Source: Aquabacterium sp. A3 (GTDB lineage: Bacteria; Pseudomonadota; Gammaproteobacteria; Burkholderiales; Burkholderiaceae_C). Taken from it: a DNA stretch of 64,000 bases. Shown here one piece after another: positions 47,535 through 55,763 of this stretch (position 1 is its first letter; every line of letters begins with the position of its first letter). The notes beneath the pieces were generated by a model, which saw only the letters and a list, made by a program, of their open reading frames with translations, made no database searches and was not told the origin of the DNA. The stretch is from assembly GCF_038069945.1 (NCBI RefSeq), contig NZ_JBBPEV010000003.1:186001-250000 (forward strand), read 5' to 3'. The translations under genes and the position numbers were made by a program.

Positions 47535-48191
47535 ATGAACTCAACGGTGTCCGCGTCATTGCCTGCTGACCTGGCCAACGAGGGGCAGCCGTGGCTGTAC
47601 CTGGCCTCGCAAAGCCCACGTCGTCGTCAATTGCTGGACCAACTGGGGGTGCGCCACGCCCTGTTGTTGCCGGATGCGGATGAAGATGCCGAAGCGCTGG
47701 AGGCCGAGCGTGCGGGCGAGTCTCCTGACGACTATGTGCAGCGCGTGACACTGGCCAAATGGCACGCGGCCATGGCGCGCATGCAGGCCCGGTTTTGCCG
47801 TGACGCTGAAGCCTGGCCCTTGGGGCCCGTGCTGTGTGCCGACACCACCGTGGCCTTGGGCTCGACCATCCTGGGCAAGCCGACCGATGCGGCCGATGCC
47901 ACCCGCATGCTGCGCAGCCTGTCGGGGCGAACCCACCGCGTGCTGACTGCCGTTTGCGTGCACGGTCAACTGCGGGTGAGCGCGTCGCAGGTGCGCTGGC
48001 GCGCGCTGGACGACGCCGAGATCGAGCGTTATGTGGCCAGCGGCGAGCCTTTTGGCAAGGCCGGTGCTTATGCCATTCAGGGCCGATCGGGGGCCTGGAC
48101 GGAACACATTGACGGCAGCTACAGCGGCATCATGGGTCTGCCGCTGTACGACACGGCAGAGCTGCTCAAACCCATGGGATGGAGCTTCTGA
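47535..48191 (+). CDS. maf: Maf-family nucleoside triphosphate pyrophosphatase
   Basis: Maf proteins hydrolyse non-canonical or pyrimidine nucleoside triphosphates and limit incorporation of wrong nucleotides. The 218-residue protein has [17 protein letters not shown], the Asp-containing [18 protein letters not shown] and the [19 protein letters not shown]-terminal signature, of which [13 protein letters not shown] is visible. The stop overlaps the next gene by one base. Confidence 0.93.
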   Translation: MNSTVSASLPADLANEGQPWLYLASQSPRRRQLLDQLGVRHALLLPDADEDAEALEAERAGESPDDYVQRVTLAKWHAAMARMQARFCRDAEAWPLGPVLCADTTVALGSTILGKPTDAADATRMLRSLSGRTHRVLTAVCVHGQLRVSASQVRWRALDDAEIERYVASGEPFGKAGAYAIQGRSGAWTEHIDGSYSGIMGLPLYDTAELLKPMGWSF

Positions 48192-48859
48192 TGCCCGACA
48201 CGATGGTGCTGGCTGGGGCCTCCGGGCTGGTGGGGCGCCACCTGCTCACCCAGATGTTGGCCGACCCCGGCGTGACCGAGGTCAGGGCGTTGGTGCGTCG
48301 TCCCTTGACGCCGGCGGGGCTGACGGGCTCGGAGCACACGCCCGGGCTGGACAAGCTGCGCGTGTGGGTGCATGACTTCGAGCGACTGAGTCAGGCCCAG
48401 TCGCTGTTCGATGGCGCGGGTGGCTTGGTGTGCGCCCTGGGCACCACGATACGCCAGGCCGGTTCGCGCGAGGCCTTTCGTCGGGTGGACTTTGACTACC
48501 CCCTGCAACTGGCCCGCATGGCCCATGAAGCGGGCGTGCTGCGCATGGGCCTGGTCAGTGCCGTCGGGGCCGACGCGTCGTCGGTGTTTTTCTACAACCG
48601 CGTCAAGGGCGAGCTGGAAAACGCGGTGCGGGCCTTGAACTTCGAGCACGTGACGGTGGCCCAACCCTCTTTGCTGGCGGGTGATCGCAGCGAGTTTCGT
48701 CTGGGTGAGCGCCTGGGCTTGGCCCTGGGCTTGCTGATGCCTGCCAGCCACAAGCCGGTTCAGGCATGGCAGGTGGCTGCGGGCGTGTGGCGCAAGCTGC
48801 GCGAGGGGCGTGCGGGCTGGCATGTCCTGCGCAACCCATCACTGCGTGCCATGCGCTAA
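48191..48859 (+). CDS. NAD(P)-binding Rossmann protein (atypical SDR, HTATIP2-like)
   Basis: The 222-residue protein has an N-terminal dinucleotide-binding motif VLAGASGLVGRHLL (GxxGxxG, residues 7-13 region) and the middle segment CALGTTIRQAGSREAFRRVDFDY, with YNRVKGELE carrying the conserved Tyr-Lys pair. This is the atypical SDR family of nucleoside-diphosphate-sugar epimerase-like proteins; substrate unknown. ATG overlaps the maf stop (ATG at 48191). Confidence 0.82.
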   Translation: MPDTMVLAGASGLVGRHLLTQMLADPGVTEVRALVRRPLTPAGLTGSEHTPGLDKLRVWVHDFERLSQAQSLFDGAGGLVCALGTTIRQAGSREAFRRVDFDYPLQLARMAHEAGVLRMGLVSAVGADASSVFFYNRVKGELENAVRALNFEHVTVAQPSLLAGDRSEFRLGERLGLALGLLMPASHKPVQAWQVAAGVWRKLREGRAGWHVLRNPSLRAMR

Positions 48860-48871
48860 GCTGCGTCCACC

Positions 48872-50371
48872 ATGCTTCATTCGCAAGACATTCTCGTCAA
48901 CTGGACGCCACAGGAAACCCGTGTGGCCATCATCGAAAGCGGCGCCGTGCAGGAGTTGCACGTCGAGCGCACCCTGGAGCGGGGCCTGGTGGGCAACGTT
49001 TACGTGGGCAAGGTGGTGCGTGTGCTGCCGGGCATGCAGTCGGCGTTCATCGACATCGGTCTGGACCGTGCTGCGTTTTTGCACGTGGCCGATCTTCACC
49101 GCGACGCCACCAACCACAAACCCGGACGCCATGGCGATGGCCAGGTGCCCATCGAGAAGCGGGTGCACGAAGGCCAGGCCCTGATGGTGCAGGTCATCAA
49201 AGACCCCATCGGCACCAAAGGCGCGCGCCTGTCCACCCAGATCAGTGTGGCGGGGCGCTTGCTGGTGTTCCTGCCGCAAGATGACCACATCGGCATTTCG
49301 CAAAAAATCGGCTCACCCGAGCTGCGTGATGCGTTGCGCAGCCGCATGCTGGCTCTGCTGGGCGAGGCTGACAACCGAGAGGGGCGCACGCGTTCCGGCG
49401 GCTTCATCCTGCGCACCAACGCCGAAGACGCCACCGACGACGAGTTGGCCGGTGACATCGCCTACCTGCGCAAAACCTGGGGTGCCATCCGCGAGCAGGG
49501 GCTGAAGTCGCCGCCAGGCACCTTGCTGTACCAGGAACTGAACCTGGCCCAGCGTGTGCTGCGCGACCTGGTCAACGAACGCGTGCAGAGCATCCGCATC
49601 GATTCGGCCCTGCAGTTCGACACCCTCAAGGCGTTCGGCGACACCTACACCCCCACCGCGGTGGCGCGACTGGCGCTGTACAAGGGTGAGCGTCCGATCT
49701 TCGATCTGTACAACGTCGACACCGAGATCCAGCGCGCCCTAGCGCGGCGCGTGGACCTGAAATCCGGTGGCTACCTCATCGTGGACCAGACCGAGGCCCT
49801 GACCACGGTGGACGTGAACACCGGTGGGTATGTGGGGGCGCGCAACTTCGACGAAACCATCTACAAGACCAACCTGGAGGCCGCGCAGGCCATCGCACGC
49901 CAACTGCGGCTGCGCAACCTGGGTGGCATCATCATCATCGACTTCATCGACATGCAGCGCGAAGAGCACCGCGAGCATGTGCTGTCGGAGCTGCGCAAGC
50001 AACTGCAGCGTGACCGCACCAAGGTGACGGTCAGCGGGTTCTCCAGCCTGGGCCTGGTCGAAATGACGCGCAAGCGCACGCGCGAGTCCTTGGCACACAT
50101 GCTGTGCGAGCCGTGCCCCACCTGCGAAGGGCGCGGCCAGGTGCGCACGGCACGTACGGTGTGCTACGACATCCTGCGCGAGATCCTGCGCGAGGCGCGT
50201 CAGTTCAGTCCGCGCGAATTCCGGGTGGTGGCCAGTGCCACCGTCGTCGAGATGCTGCTGGACGAAGAAAGCGCTCACCTGGCGGGCCTGAGCGATTTCA
50301 TCGGCAAGCCCATCTCCTTGCAGGCCGAGCCCACCATGTCGCCCGAGCAGTACGACATCGTGCTCTTGTGA
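48872..50371 (+). CDS. rng: Ribonuclease G
   Basis: RNase G matures the 5' end of 16S rRNA and degrades some mRNAs. The 499-residue protein has an N-terminal S1-like RNA-binding region (GNVYVGKVVRVLPGMQSAFIDIG), DNase I-like catalytic Asp residues in LTTVDVNTGGYVGARN and IIIDFIDMQREEHRE, and the zinc-link cysteines CEPCPTCEGRG. It lacks the C-terminal scaffold of RNase E. It follows the Rossmann-protein gene by 12 bases. Confidence 0.95.
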   Translation: MLHSQDILVNWTPQETRVAIIESGAVQELHVERTLERGLVGNVYVGKVVRVLPGMQSAFIDIGLDRAAFLHVADLHRDATNHKPGRHGDGQVPIEKRVHEGQALMVQVIKDPIGTKGARLSTQISVAGRLLVFLPQDDHIGISQKIGSPELRDALRSRMLALLGEADNREGRTRSGGFILRTNAEDATDDELAGDIAYLRKTWGAIREQGLKSPPGTLLYQELNLAQRVLRDLVNERVQSIRIDSALQFDTLKAFGDTYTPTAVARLALYKGERPIFDLYNVDTEIQRALARRVDLKSGGYLIVDQTEALTTVDVNTGGYVGARNFDETIYKTNLEAAQAIARQLRLRNLGGIIIIDFIDMQREEHREHVLSELRKQLQRDRTKVTVSGFSSLGLVEMTRKRTRESLAHMLCEPCPTCEGRGQVRTARTVCYDILREILREARQFSPREFRVVASATVVEMLLDEESAHLAGLSDFIGKPISLQAEPTMSPEQYDIVLL

Positions 50372-50391
50372 CGGCCCCGGGCGTGCGCGCC

Positions 50392-50410
50392 AGAGGGGCA
50401 GGGCCTCTTT
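50392..50410 (+). terminator. Weak hairpin after rng
   Basis: AGAGG/CCTCT with a 7-base loop is followed by TTT. It is a weak candidate for an intrinsic terminator between rng and tolB. Confidence 0.3.
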
Positions 50411-50507
50411 ACATTACTTGACCTCTGGGGCGTGGGGCCAAAGCACCCTCTCTGAAGGAACTCCTGGCCACCACGGGGCACAATTCGTGCTGACCTGAAC
50501 GAATTCG

Positions 50508-51857
50508 ATGAACGCTTGCATGTCTGATCACTTCGACTCACCTGACCTTGCTCGTCGAACCACCTTGCGCAGCGCCGCCCAATGGGTGGGGGTGTTGGGT
50601 GCCGCAGGCCTGGGCATGGCGTGGCCACTTGAATCGGCGCGCGCGCAGTTTCGGGTGGAAATCGCCGGCGTGGGGGCCACCCGCATCCCGGTGGCCGTGG
50701 CGCCGTTCCGGTCCGAAGACCGTTCACCGCAGGCGGTGTCGGCCATCATCCGTGCCAACCTGGAGCGCTCCGGGCTGTTCCGTCTGGCCGATGCCAGTGC
50801 CGAGCGACTCGACGAGTCGGTGCGGCCCAATCTGGTGGACTGGCGCGCGAAATCCGTGGATGCTTTGCTGGCGGGCTCCATCACGCCGCTGGCCGATGGG
50901 CGCTTCGATGTGCGCTACCAACTGTGGGATGTGCTCAAGGCCCAGGGCCTGGGCGGATTGAGCCTGGTGGTGCCCGCCGCCGACCTGCGCCTGGCGGCCC
51001 ACCGCATCTCCGACGAGATGTACGAGCGCCTGACCGGTGACAAAGGGGTGTTTGCCACCCGCATCGCCTATGTCAGCAAGGTGGGCAAGCGCCACACCTT
51101 GTTCGTGGCCGATGCCGATGGAGAAAACGCCCAGGCGGCGCTGGCCAGCGCCCAGCCCATCATCTCGCCAGCCTGGTCGCCCGACGGCCGGCAACTGGCC
51201 TATGTGTCGTTCGAAACAGGCAAGGCCAACGTCGTGGTGCAGGATGTGTATTCGGGGCGCCGTCGGGTGGTGGCCGGCTTCCGTGGCACCAACAGTGCGC
51301 CCGCGTGGTCGCCCGATGGACGACAGTTGGTCGTCACCCTCAGCCGTGAGGGGGGCTCTCAGCTGTATGTGATCGGTGCCGATGGCGAGGGCGTTCGCCG
51401 GCTCACCCAAAGCCAGGCGATCGACACCGAGGCCGCCTGGGCCCCCAATGGCGCCAGCATCTACTTCGTCAGTGATCGTGGCGGTGGCCCTCAGATCTAC
51501 CAGGTGCAGGCTCAGGGGGGCGCTGCCCGCCGCGTCACCTTCACGGGGGCGTACAACGTGAGCCCGTCCCTCAGCCCGGATGGTCGCTGGCTCACGTATG
51601 TGGGCCGTGTCGATGGCGGCGCGTTTCGCGTTCACCTGATGGACCTGGGGTCCGGGCAGGTCAAGGTGTTGACCGACACCCGCGATGACGAGCGCCCCAG
51701 CTTCGCGCCCAACAGCCGGCTCATCATTTACGCGACCCGTCAACAAGGTCGCGACGTGCTCATGACCACGTCCCTGGATGGACGCATCAAAGCCCGGCTG
51801 GCCACGCCAGCGGCCGACGTGCGCGAACCCGTGTGGGGGCCTTACCTGAACCGATGA
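50508..51857 (+). CDS. tolB: Tol-Pal system beta-propeller protein TolB
   Basis: TolB is the periplasmic component that shuttles between Pal and TolA. The 449-residue protein has an N-terminal alpha/beta domain (VAVAPFRSEDRSPQAVSAI) and a six-bladed propeller with repeated WSPDGRQLA/LSPDGRWL motifs. The signal sequence contains RRTTLRSAAQW before the hydrophobic core (VGVLGAAGLGMAW) and an Ala-rich cut site at SARAQF, so it looks like a twin-arginine signal. A nearby CACAAT (50479-50484) is a possible -10. It opens the tolB-pal-cpoB group. Confidence 0.95.
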   Translation: MNACMSDHFDSPDLARRTTLRSAAQWVGVLGAAGLGMAWPLESARAQFRVEIAGVGATRIPVAVAPFRSEDRSPQAVSAIIRANLERSGLFRLADASAERLDESVRPNLVDWRAKSVDALLAGSITPLADGRFDVRYQLWDVLKAQGLGGLSLVVPAADLRLAAHRISDEMYERLTGDKGVFATRIAYVSKVGKRHTLFVADADGENAQAALASAQPIISPAWSPDGRQLAYVSFETGKANVVVQDVYSGRRRVVAGFRGTNSAPAWSPDGRQLVVTLSREGGSQLYVIGADGEGVRRLTQSQAIDTEAAWAPNGASIYFVSDRGGGPQIYQVQAQGGAARRVTFTGAYNVSPSLSPDGRWLTYVGRVDGGAFRVHLMDLGSGQVKVLTDTRDDERPSFAPNSRLIIYATRQQGRDVLMTTSLDGRIKARLATPAADVREPVWGPYLNR

Positions 51858-51940
51858 TCGGCCCGCGCCACCTTGTTTGCCCCTTTGTTTTCCCGTTGTT
51901 TGATGTTTCGCCAACCTATCCCGCCACAGGAGCTATTGAC

Positions 51941-52510
51941 ATGACGAAGACCAGCCTCTCTTCTTTCTCGCCTGCTCGTGCCTTTGGCCTGAGCGCACTG
52001 GCTGCGGCCGCCTTGCTGCTGGCGGGTTGCGGCTCCAGCGTCAAACTGGACGACCAGGCCAATGCTGGCGCCGCGCCCATCAGCACGGCGGGCAGCGACG
52101 CCACGGCAGGAGCCACCGGCGCCAGCAGCGTGGCCCCCGTGGTGGTGGCGCCCGATGCCTCGTCGGCAGACGCCACGGCCTCACTGCCCCGTGTCATCTA
52201 CTTTGACTTCGACAGCTTCCTGGTCAAGGACGAGTTCCGTCCGGTGGTGGAAGGGCATGCCCGCCGCCTGAACGCCTCGCGCACCACGCGCATCGTCATC
52301 GAAGGCCACACGGACGAGCGCGGCAGCCGCGAATACAACCTGGCGCTGGGTCAAAAGCGCGCTGAAGCGGTGCAGCGTTCGCTGACCCTGCTGGGCGCAG
52401 GCCCCGAGCAGATCGAGGCCGTGAGCTTTGGTGAAGAGCGCCCCGCCGCCACCGGCAGCGATGAGGCAGCCTGGTCTCAAAACCGTCGCGCCGACATCAA
52501 GGACCGCTGA
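51941..52510 (+). CDS. pal: Peptidoglycan-associated lipoprotein Pal
   Basis: Pal is an outer-membrane lipoprotein binding peptidoglycan through an OmpA-like domain. The 189-residue protein has the lipobox LLAGC (Cys at about residue 31), an Ala/Gly/Ser linker, then VIYFDFDSFLVKDEFRPVV and the peptidoglycan-binding HTDERGSREYNLALG-type motif. AGGAG precedes the ATG at 51941, which is followed closely by cpoB. Confidence 0.96.
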   Translation: MTKTSLSSFSPARAFGLSALAAAALLLAGCGSSVKLDDQANAGAAPISTAGSDATAGATGASSVAPVVVAPDASSADATASLPRVIYFDFDSFLVKDEFRPVVEGHARRLNASRTTRIVIEGHTDERGSREYNLALGQKRAEAVQRSLTLLGAGPEQIEAVSFGEERPAATGSDEAAWSQNRRADIKDR

Positions 52511-52545
52511 ACCGGGCCAGCCCCGAGTGATTTGCAGGAGACCCC

Positions 52546-53367
52546 ATGCCCGTCTTGCCAACCCGTATCGTGAAACATTGGCGCGCGCTGGCCATGCTGT
52601 TGGCCTTGTTGGCCAGTCCCTGGTCGGCCCAGGCCGCCCTGTTCGGTGACGATGAGGCGCGACGGGCCATCCTGCAATTGCGTGAGCAGCGCACGCAGGA
52701 TGTCGAAGCCCAGCAGGCACGCATGGAGTCCCTCAACCAGCAGGTGGACCAGCTCAAGCGCAGCGTGCTGGAGTTGAACACGCAGATCGAGCAGTTGAAG
52801 ATGGACATGGCCCGTCAGCGCGGGCAGGAAGAATTGCTGCAGCGTGAGCTGGCCGAGATGCAACGCCAACAGGCCGACCTCAAGGGATCGGTTGATGAGC
52901 GCATGAGCCGCCTGGAGCCCCAGAGCATCACCCTGGACGGGCGAACCTTTCAGGTAGACCCTGAAGAAAAACGCTTGTTCGACGAGGCCATTGCCCGCTT
53001 GAAGGCCGCCGATTTTGCGGCCGCGGCCGTCGGTTTCAATGCCCTGTTCAAGCAGTTCCCGGCCACGGGCTACCGTGAGGCCGCCTGGTATTGGCAGGGC
53101 AATGCGTATTACGGCCTTCGCGACTACAAGTCGGCCATCGAGGTGTTTCAGCAAGTCGTTGACAAGGCGCCCGAGCACCCCAAGGCGCCTGAGGCCCAGT
53201 TGTCGGTGGCCAATTGCCAGATCGAGCTCAAACAGCTGACATCGGCGCGCCGGACGCTGGAGCAGTTGATCAAGCAATACCCACGCAGCGAGGCAGCGCA
53301 GGCCGCCCGCGACCGCTTGCAAACCCTGCCGCCACCCACCGCTGGCGCCAAACGCAAGGCCCCATGA
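52546..53367 (+). CDS. cpoB: Cell division coordinator CpoB (YbgF)
   Basis: CpoB coordinates peptidoglycan synthesis and outer-membrane constriction with the Tol system. The 273-residue protein has a signal peptide (ALAMLLALLASPWSAQAAL), a coiled coil (about residues 50-125: QQVDQLKRSVLELNTQIEQL) and TPR repeats in the C-terminus (AIEVFQQVVDKAPEHPKAPE). AGGAG precedes the ATG. Its stop overlaps the tcdA start in ATGA. Confidence 0.93.
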   Translation: MPVLPTRIVKHWRALAMLLALLASPWSAQAALFGDDEARRAILQLREQRTQDVEAQQARMESLNQQVDQLKRSVLELNTQIEQLKMDMARQRGQEELLQRELAEMQRQQADLKGSVDERMSRLEPQSITLDGRTFQVDPEEKRLFDEAIARLKAADFAAAAVGFNALFKQFPATGYREAAWYWQGNAYYGLRDYKSAIEVFQQVVDKAPEHPKAPEAQLSVANCQIELKQLTSARRTLEQLIKQYPRSEAAQAARDRLQTLPPPTAGAKRKAP

Positions 53368-54155
53368 GCGGGCTGGAGCACGCCGACCTCGATCGCCGTT
53401 TCGGGGGGCTCAGGCGCTTGTACGGGCCACAAGGGTATGAGCGCCTGCGTCAGGCCAGGTTCGCGGTGGTGGGCGTTGGTGGCGTGGGCTCTTGGGCCGT
53501 GGAGGCCCTGGCGCGCAGCGGTGTGGCCCACCTGACCCTGGTCGACCTGGACCAGGTGGCCGAGTCCAACATCAACCGCCAGGTTCAGGCCGTGACGTCC
53601 ACGCTGGGGCAGGCCAAGGTGGATGCCTTGCGCGACCGCATCGCGGGCATCCATCCCGGTTGTGAGGTTCGGCTGGTAGAAGACTTCCTGACCGAAGACA
53701 ACGCCTCGCAGTGCCTGGCGCTCAACGATCTGTCGGCGCCACTGCACGGTGTGCTGGACTGTTGTGACCAGGTGCGGGCCAAGGCAGCGATCGCGGCCTG
53801 GGGGGCCGCCCAGGGTGTGCCGGTGGTCAGCGTGGGGGCGGCTGGCGGCAAGAGCCGACCTGAGCTGGTGGAGGTGGCCGACCTGGCCGAGGTCACGCAC
53901 GACCCCTTGCTGGCCAGCGTGCGTCAGCGTTTGCGCCAGCGCCACGGTGCTCCCCGGCGCGGTGGCATGGGCTTGCGGTGTGTGTTCTCGCGTGAACCGG
54001 TTCGTCCGTCTCAAGAGGCCGCCTGTGACACCCCTGCTGGGGCGCAACCGGGCATGGCCCTGGCGTGCCATGGCTACGGTTCCAGCGTGATGGTGACGGC
54101 TTCGTTTGGCATGGTGGCGGCGGCACAACTGCTGAACTTGATCGCCGAGTCTTGA
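53364..54155 (+). CDS. tcdA: tRNA threonylcarbamoyladenosine dehydratase TcdA
   Basis: TcdA (CsdL) is an E1-like enzyme that converts t6A37 in tRNA to its cyclic form. The 263-residue protein has the family start LDRRFGGLRRLYG, the ThiF/MoeB nucleotide motif VVGVGGVGSWAVEALARSG, and the DCCDQVRAKAA region. Lysine tRNAs, which read ANN codons and carry t6A, lie directly downstream. The ATG overlaps the cpoB stop. Confidence 0.92.
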   Translation: MSGLEHADLDRRFGGLRRLYGPQGYERLRQARFAVVGVGGVGSWAVEALARSGVAHLTLVDLDQVAESNINRQVQAVTSTLGQAKVDALRDRIAGIHPGCEVRLVEDFLTEDNASQCLALNDLSAPLHGVLDCCDQVRAKAAIAAWGAAQGVPVVSVGAAGGKSRPELVEVADLAEVTHDPLLASVRQRLRQRHGAPRRGGMGLRCVFSREPVRPSQEAACDTPAGAQPGMALACHGYGSSVMVTASFGMVAAAQLLNLIAES

Positions 54156-54167
54156 GCACGCTATAAT
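54138..54167 (+). promoter_or_regulatory. Promoter of the first tRNA-Lys gene
   Basis: TTGATC (54138-54143) and a perfect TATAAT (54162-54167) are separated by 18 bases, just inside the 3' end of tcdA. Transcription would begin about ten bases before the tRNA. Confidence 0.6.
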
Positions 54168-54183
54168 CTAAGGCTTCGCAGGC

Positions 54184-54259
54184 GGGTCGTTAGCTCAGTC
54201 GGTAGAGCAGCGGACTTTTAATCCGTTGGTCGCAGGTTCGAATCCTGCACGACCCACCA
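54184..54259 (+). tRNA. tRNA-Lys (anticodon UUU)
   Basis: A 76-base tRNA including the encoded CCA end. The acceptor stem GGGTCGT pairs fully with ACGACCC, the T-arm is GCAGGTTCGAATCCTGC, and the anticodon loop CTTTTAA gives UUU, decoding AAA/AAG. The sequence is close to E. coli tRNA-Lys. Confidence 0.97.
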
Positions 54260-54261
54260 CC

Positions 54262-54291
54262 TTGCGAAGGCACCGAAAATCGGTATATAAT
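54262..54291 (+). promoter_or_regulatory. Promoter of the second tRNA-Lys gene
   Basis: TTGCGA (54262-54267) and TATAAT (54286-54291) have an 18-base spacer. The start region tctgagtcttcg closely resembles that of the first tRNA (tctaaggcttcg), suggesting duplication. A leader with CGTTGA/TCAACG inverted repeat (54301-54335) precedes the tRNA. Confidence 0.55.
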
Positions 54292-54350
54292 CTGAGTCTT
54301 CGTTGATCGCGAATACGCTTTTTGCGCATTCAACGGGGTAGAGAAGACAA

Positions 54351-54426
54351 GGGCTCTTAGCTCAGTTGGTAGAGCAGCGGACTCTTAATCCGTTGGTCGT
54401 AGGTTCGAATCCTACAGGGCCCACCA
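54351..54426 (+). tRNA. tRNA-Lys (anticodon CUU)
   Basis: A 76-base tRNA with encoded CCA. The acceptor stem GGGCTCT pairs with AGGGCCC allowing one G-U pair, the anticodon loop is CTCTTAA (CUU), decoding AAG. The D and anticodon regions are nearly identical to the UUU gene. Confidence 0.97.
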
Positions 54427-54433
54427 ACATTTC

Positions 54434-54463
54434 AAGGCCTGTGCGCAAGCACAGGCCTTTTTG
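54434..54463 (+). terminator. Intrinsic terminator after tRNA-Lys(CUU)
   Basis: AAGGCCTGTG/CACAGGCCTT forms a 10-bp stem with a 6-base loop, followed by TTTTTG. This is a strong rho-independent terminator. Confidence 0.9.
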
Positions 54464-54514
54464 TTTGGCCGGCCAAGCCCAGGCGCATGTCAGTCCCTGG
54501 CGCAAGGCACTGGC

Positions 54515-54520
54515 TAAGAT
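54515..54520 (+). promoter_or_regulatory. -10-like hexamer upstream of the first acyl-CoA-dehydrogenase-like gene
   Basis: TAAGAT lies seven bases before the ATG at 54528 and may act as a -10 of a leaderless transcript. Confidence 0.3.
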
Positions 54521-54527
54521 GCGTGCC

Positions 54528-55763
54528 ATGTCGATGTTTGCCGCATCTCCTGATCACCGAGCCCCTGAAGCCCCTGGGCAGGAGCATCGCGCCATGTGGT
54601 GGTCGGCCCTGGCGCGTTGGGCCGAGCGTCAGCCGTGGCCAGATCTGAGCACCGCATGGTTGGTGCAGCCCTGGCGCGATTGGGGGCGCCACCTCCAGAC
54701 CATGGGTGTGTTGAGGCATGGCCAAGGCGATGACGACTGGAGCCTCTGGGCCGCTCCGCTGACGCAGGATGGCGGCCTGAGCATGGGCACCCTGAGCCGC
54801 CTGGTCGAGGCCTGGTCCTCCCAGGGGCCTGCTGCCGGCCTGGGATGGGCGCTGCACCGATGGGCTTTGGGCGATTGGGTGCTCAGGCAGGCGTCCGCAT
54901 GGCCCCACGACGATGCCGTGCCTGTGTACGCAGGGGCGGGCACATGGGGCTGGTGCCCCGAAGCGCTGGTGCCATGGTGGCGTGGGCAGGCGCTCGGTGA
55001 GGCGCAGTCTGAGGCCTTGTCCGACTGGAGCCGTGTGGCGTCCACGGGCTCGATGCTGTTGCTTCCGGGCCATTGGACGCACCTGGTGCGTGCGGTCTGG
55101 CGGGGGCGTGCGCCGGCGGACGCGTCGATGGGGGGCTGGCAATGGCAGGTGCTGGCGCGTGAACAGGCCGAACTCCATGCGGCCGAACAGGTCGGGCCAG
55201 CGGCCCTGGGTCTGAGGCCCTTGCAGTCATGGTGCATCCGTGCGGCAGACGATGCTTGGCAAGCTTTGGCCTGTTCGGCGCCACATGCGAATGCGCTGTG
55301 GCGCGAGGTGCTGCTCAAGGATCAACTCGGTGTGATGGCCGTGGCGTCCGGCGCGTGGCAGGCCGCAGACCGCGTTGTGCAGGATCATGTGGCGCTTCGC
55401 CGTCAAGGCGGGCGGGCCTTGTCTGAGCATCCCGCCGTGCAGCAGATGCGCGGGCGCATGGTCGCAGCCGGGCGCGCGGTGGCGGCGCTCATGCAGGCCT
55501 GGCAACAGCCCACGCACGGCCCCGAGCACCTTGATGCCCTGGCCGCAGTGCTGCTGGACCGTTGTGCGGTTCACGAGCACCTGGCGCGCCTCACCGACGA
55601 GGGCCTGCAGGCCATGGGGGCGGCAGGCTACCTGGCCGACAACCCGGTGGCGCAAGCCTGGCGCGATCAGCGCGTGCTGCGCCAACTGGCCGGCGGGGTG
55701 GCCGATGCGCATCGGGTGGCCGCTGGGTGCGCTCGCATGGGAGGGCTTTCGCATGGGCTCTGA
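54528..55763 (+). CDS. Acyl-CoA-dehydrogenase-like protein, probably inactive
   Basis: The 411-residue protein is Trp- and Ala-rich. Its C-terminal half follows acyl-CoA dehydrogenase helices (LLKDQLGVMAVASGAWQAADR, QMRGRMVAAGRAVAALMQAW, GLQAMGAAGYLADNPVAQAW), but where active family members have an EGT motif with the catalytic Glu, it reads QLAGGVADAHR. The FAD-pocket signature of the middle domain is also not recognisable. It overlaps the second gene by 11 bases. ATGs at 54519 and 54528 are both possible. I infer a degenerate partner subunit. Confidence 0.6.
   Translation: MSMFAASPDHRAPEAPGQEHRAMWWSALARWAERQPWPDLSTAWLVQPWRDWGRHLQTMGVLRHGQGDDDWSLWAAPLTQDGGLSMGTLSRLVEAWSSQGPAAGLGWALHRWALGDWVLRQASAWPHDDAVPVYAGAGTWGWCPEALVPWWRGQALGEAQSEALSDWSRVASTGSMLLLPGHWTHLVRAVWRGRAPADASMGGWQWQVLAREQAELHAAEQVGPAALGLRPLQSWCIRAADDAWQALACSAPHANALWREVLLKDQLGVMAVASGAWQAADRVVQDHVALRRQGGRALSEHPAVQQMRGRMVAAGRAVAALMQAWQQPTHGPEHLDALAAVLLDRCAVHEHLARLTDEGLQAMGAAGYLADNPVAQAWRDQRVLRQLAGGVADAHRVAAGCARMGGLSHGL

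Noticed and set aside
50418..50446. TTGACC as a -35 for tolB
   Set aside because: No -10-like hexamer is found 16-18 bases downstream; CACAAT at 50479 is too far.
54366..54527. An extended frame running from within the second tRNA-Lys into the acyl-CoA-dehydrogenase-like gene
   Set aside because: It would be translated from inside a tRNA and through a strong terminator; the ATGs at 54519 and 54528 are more reasonable.
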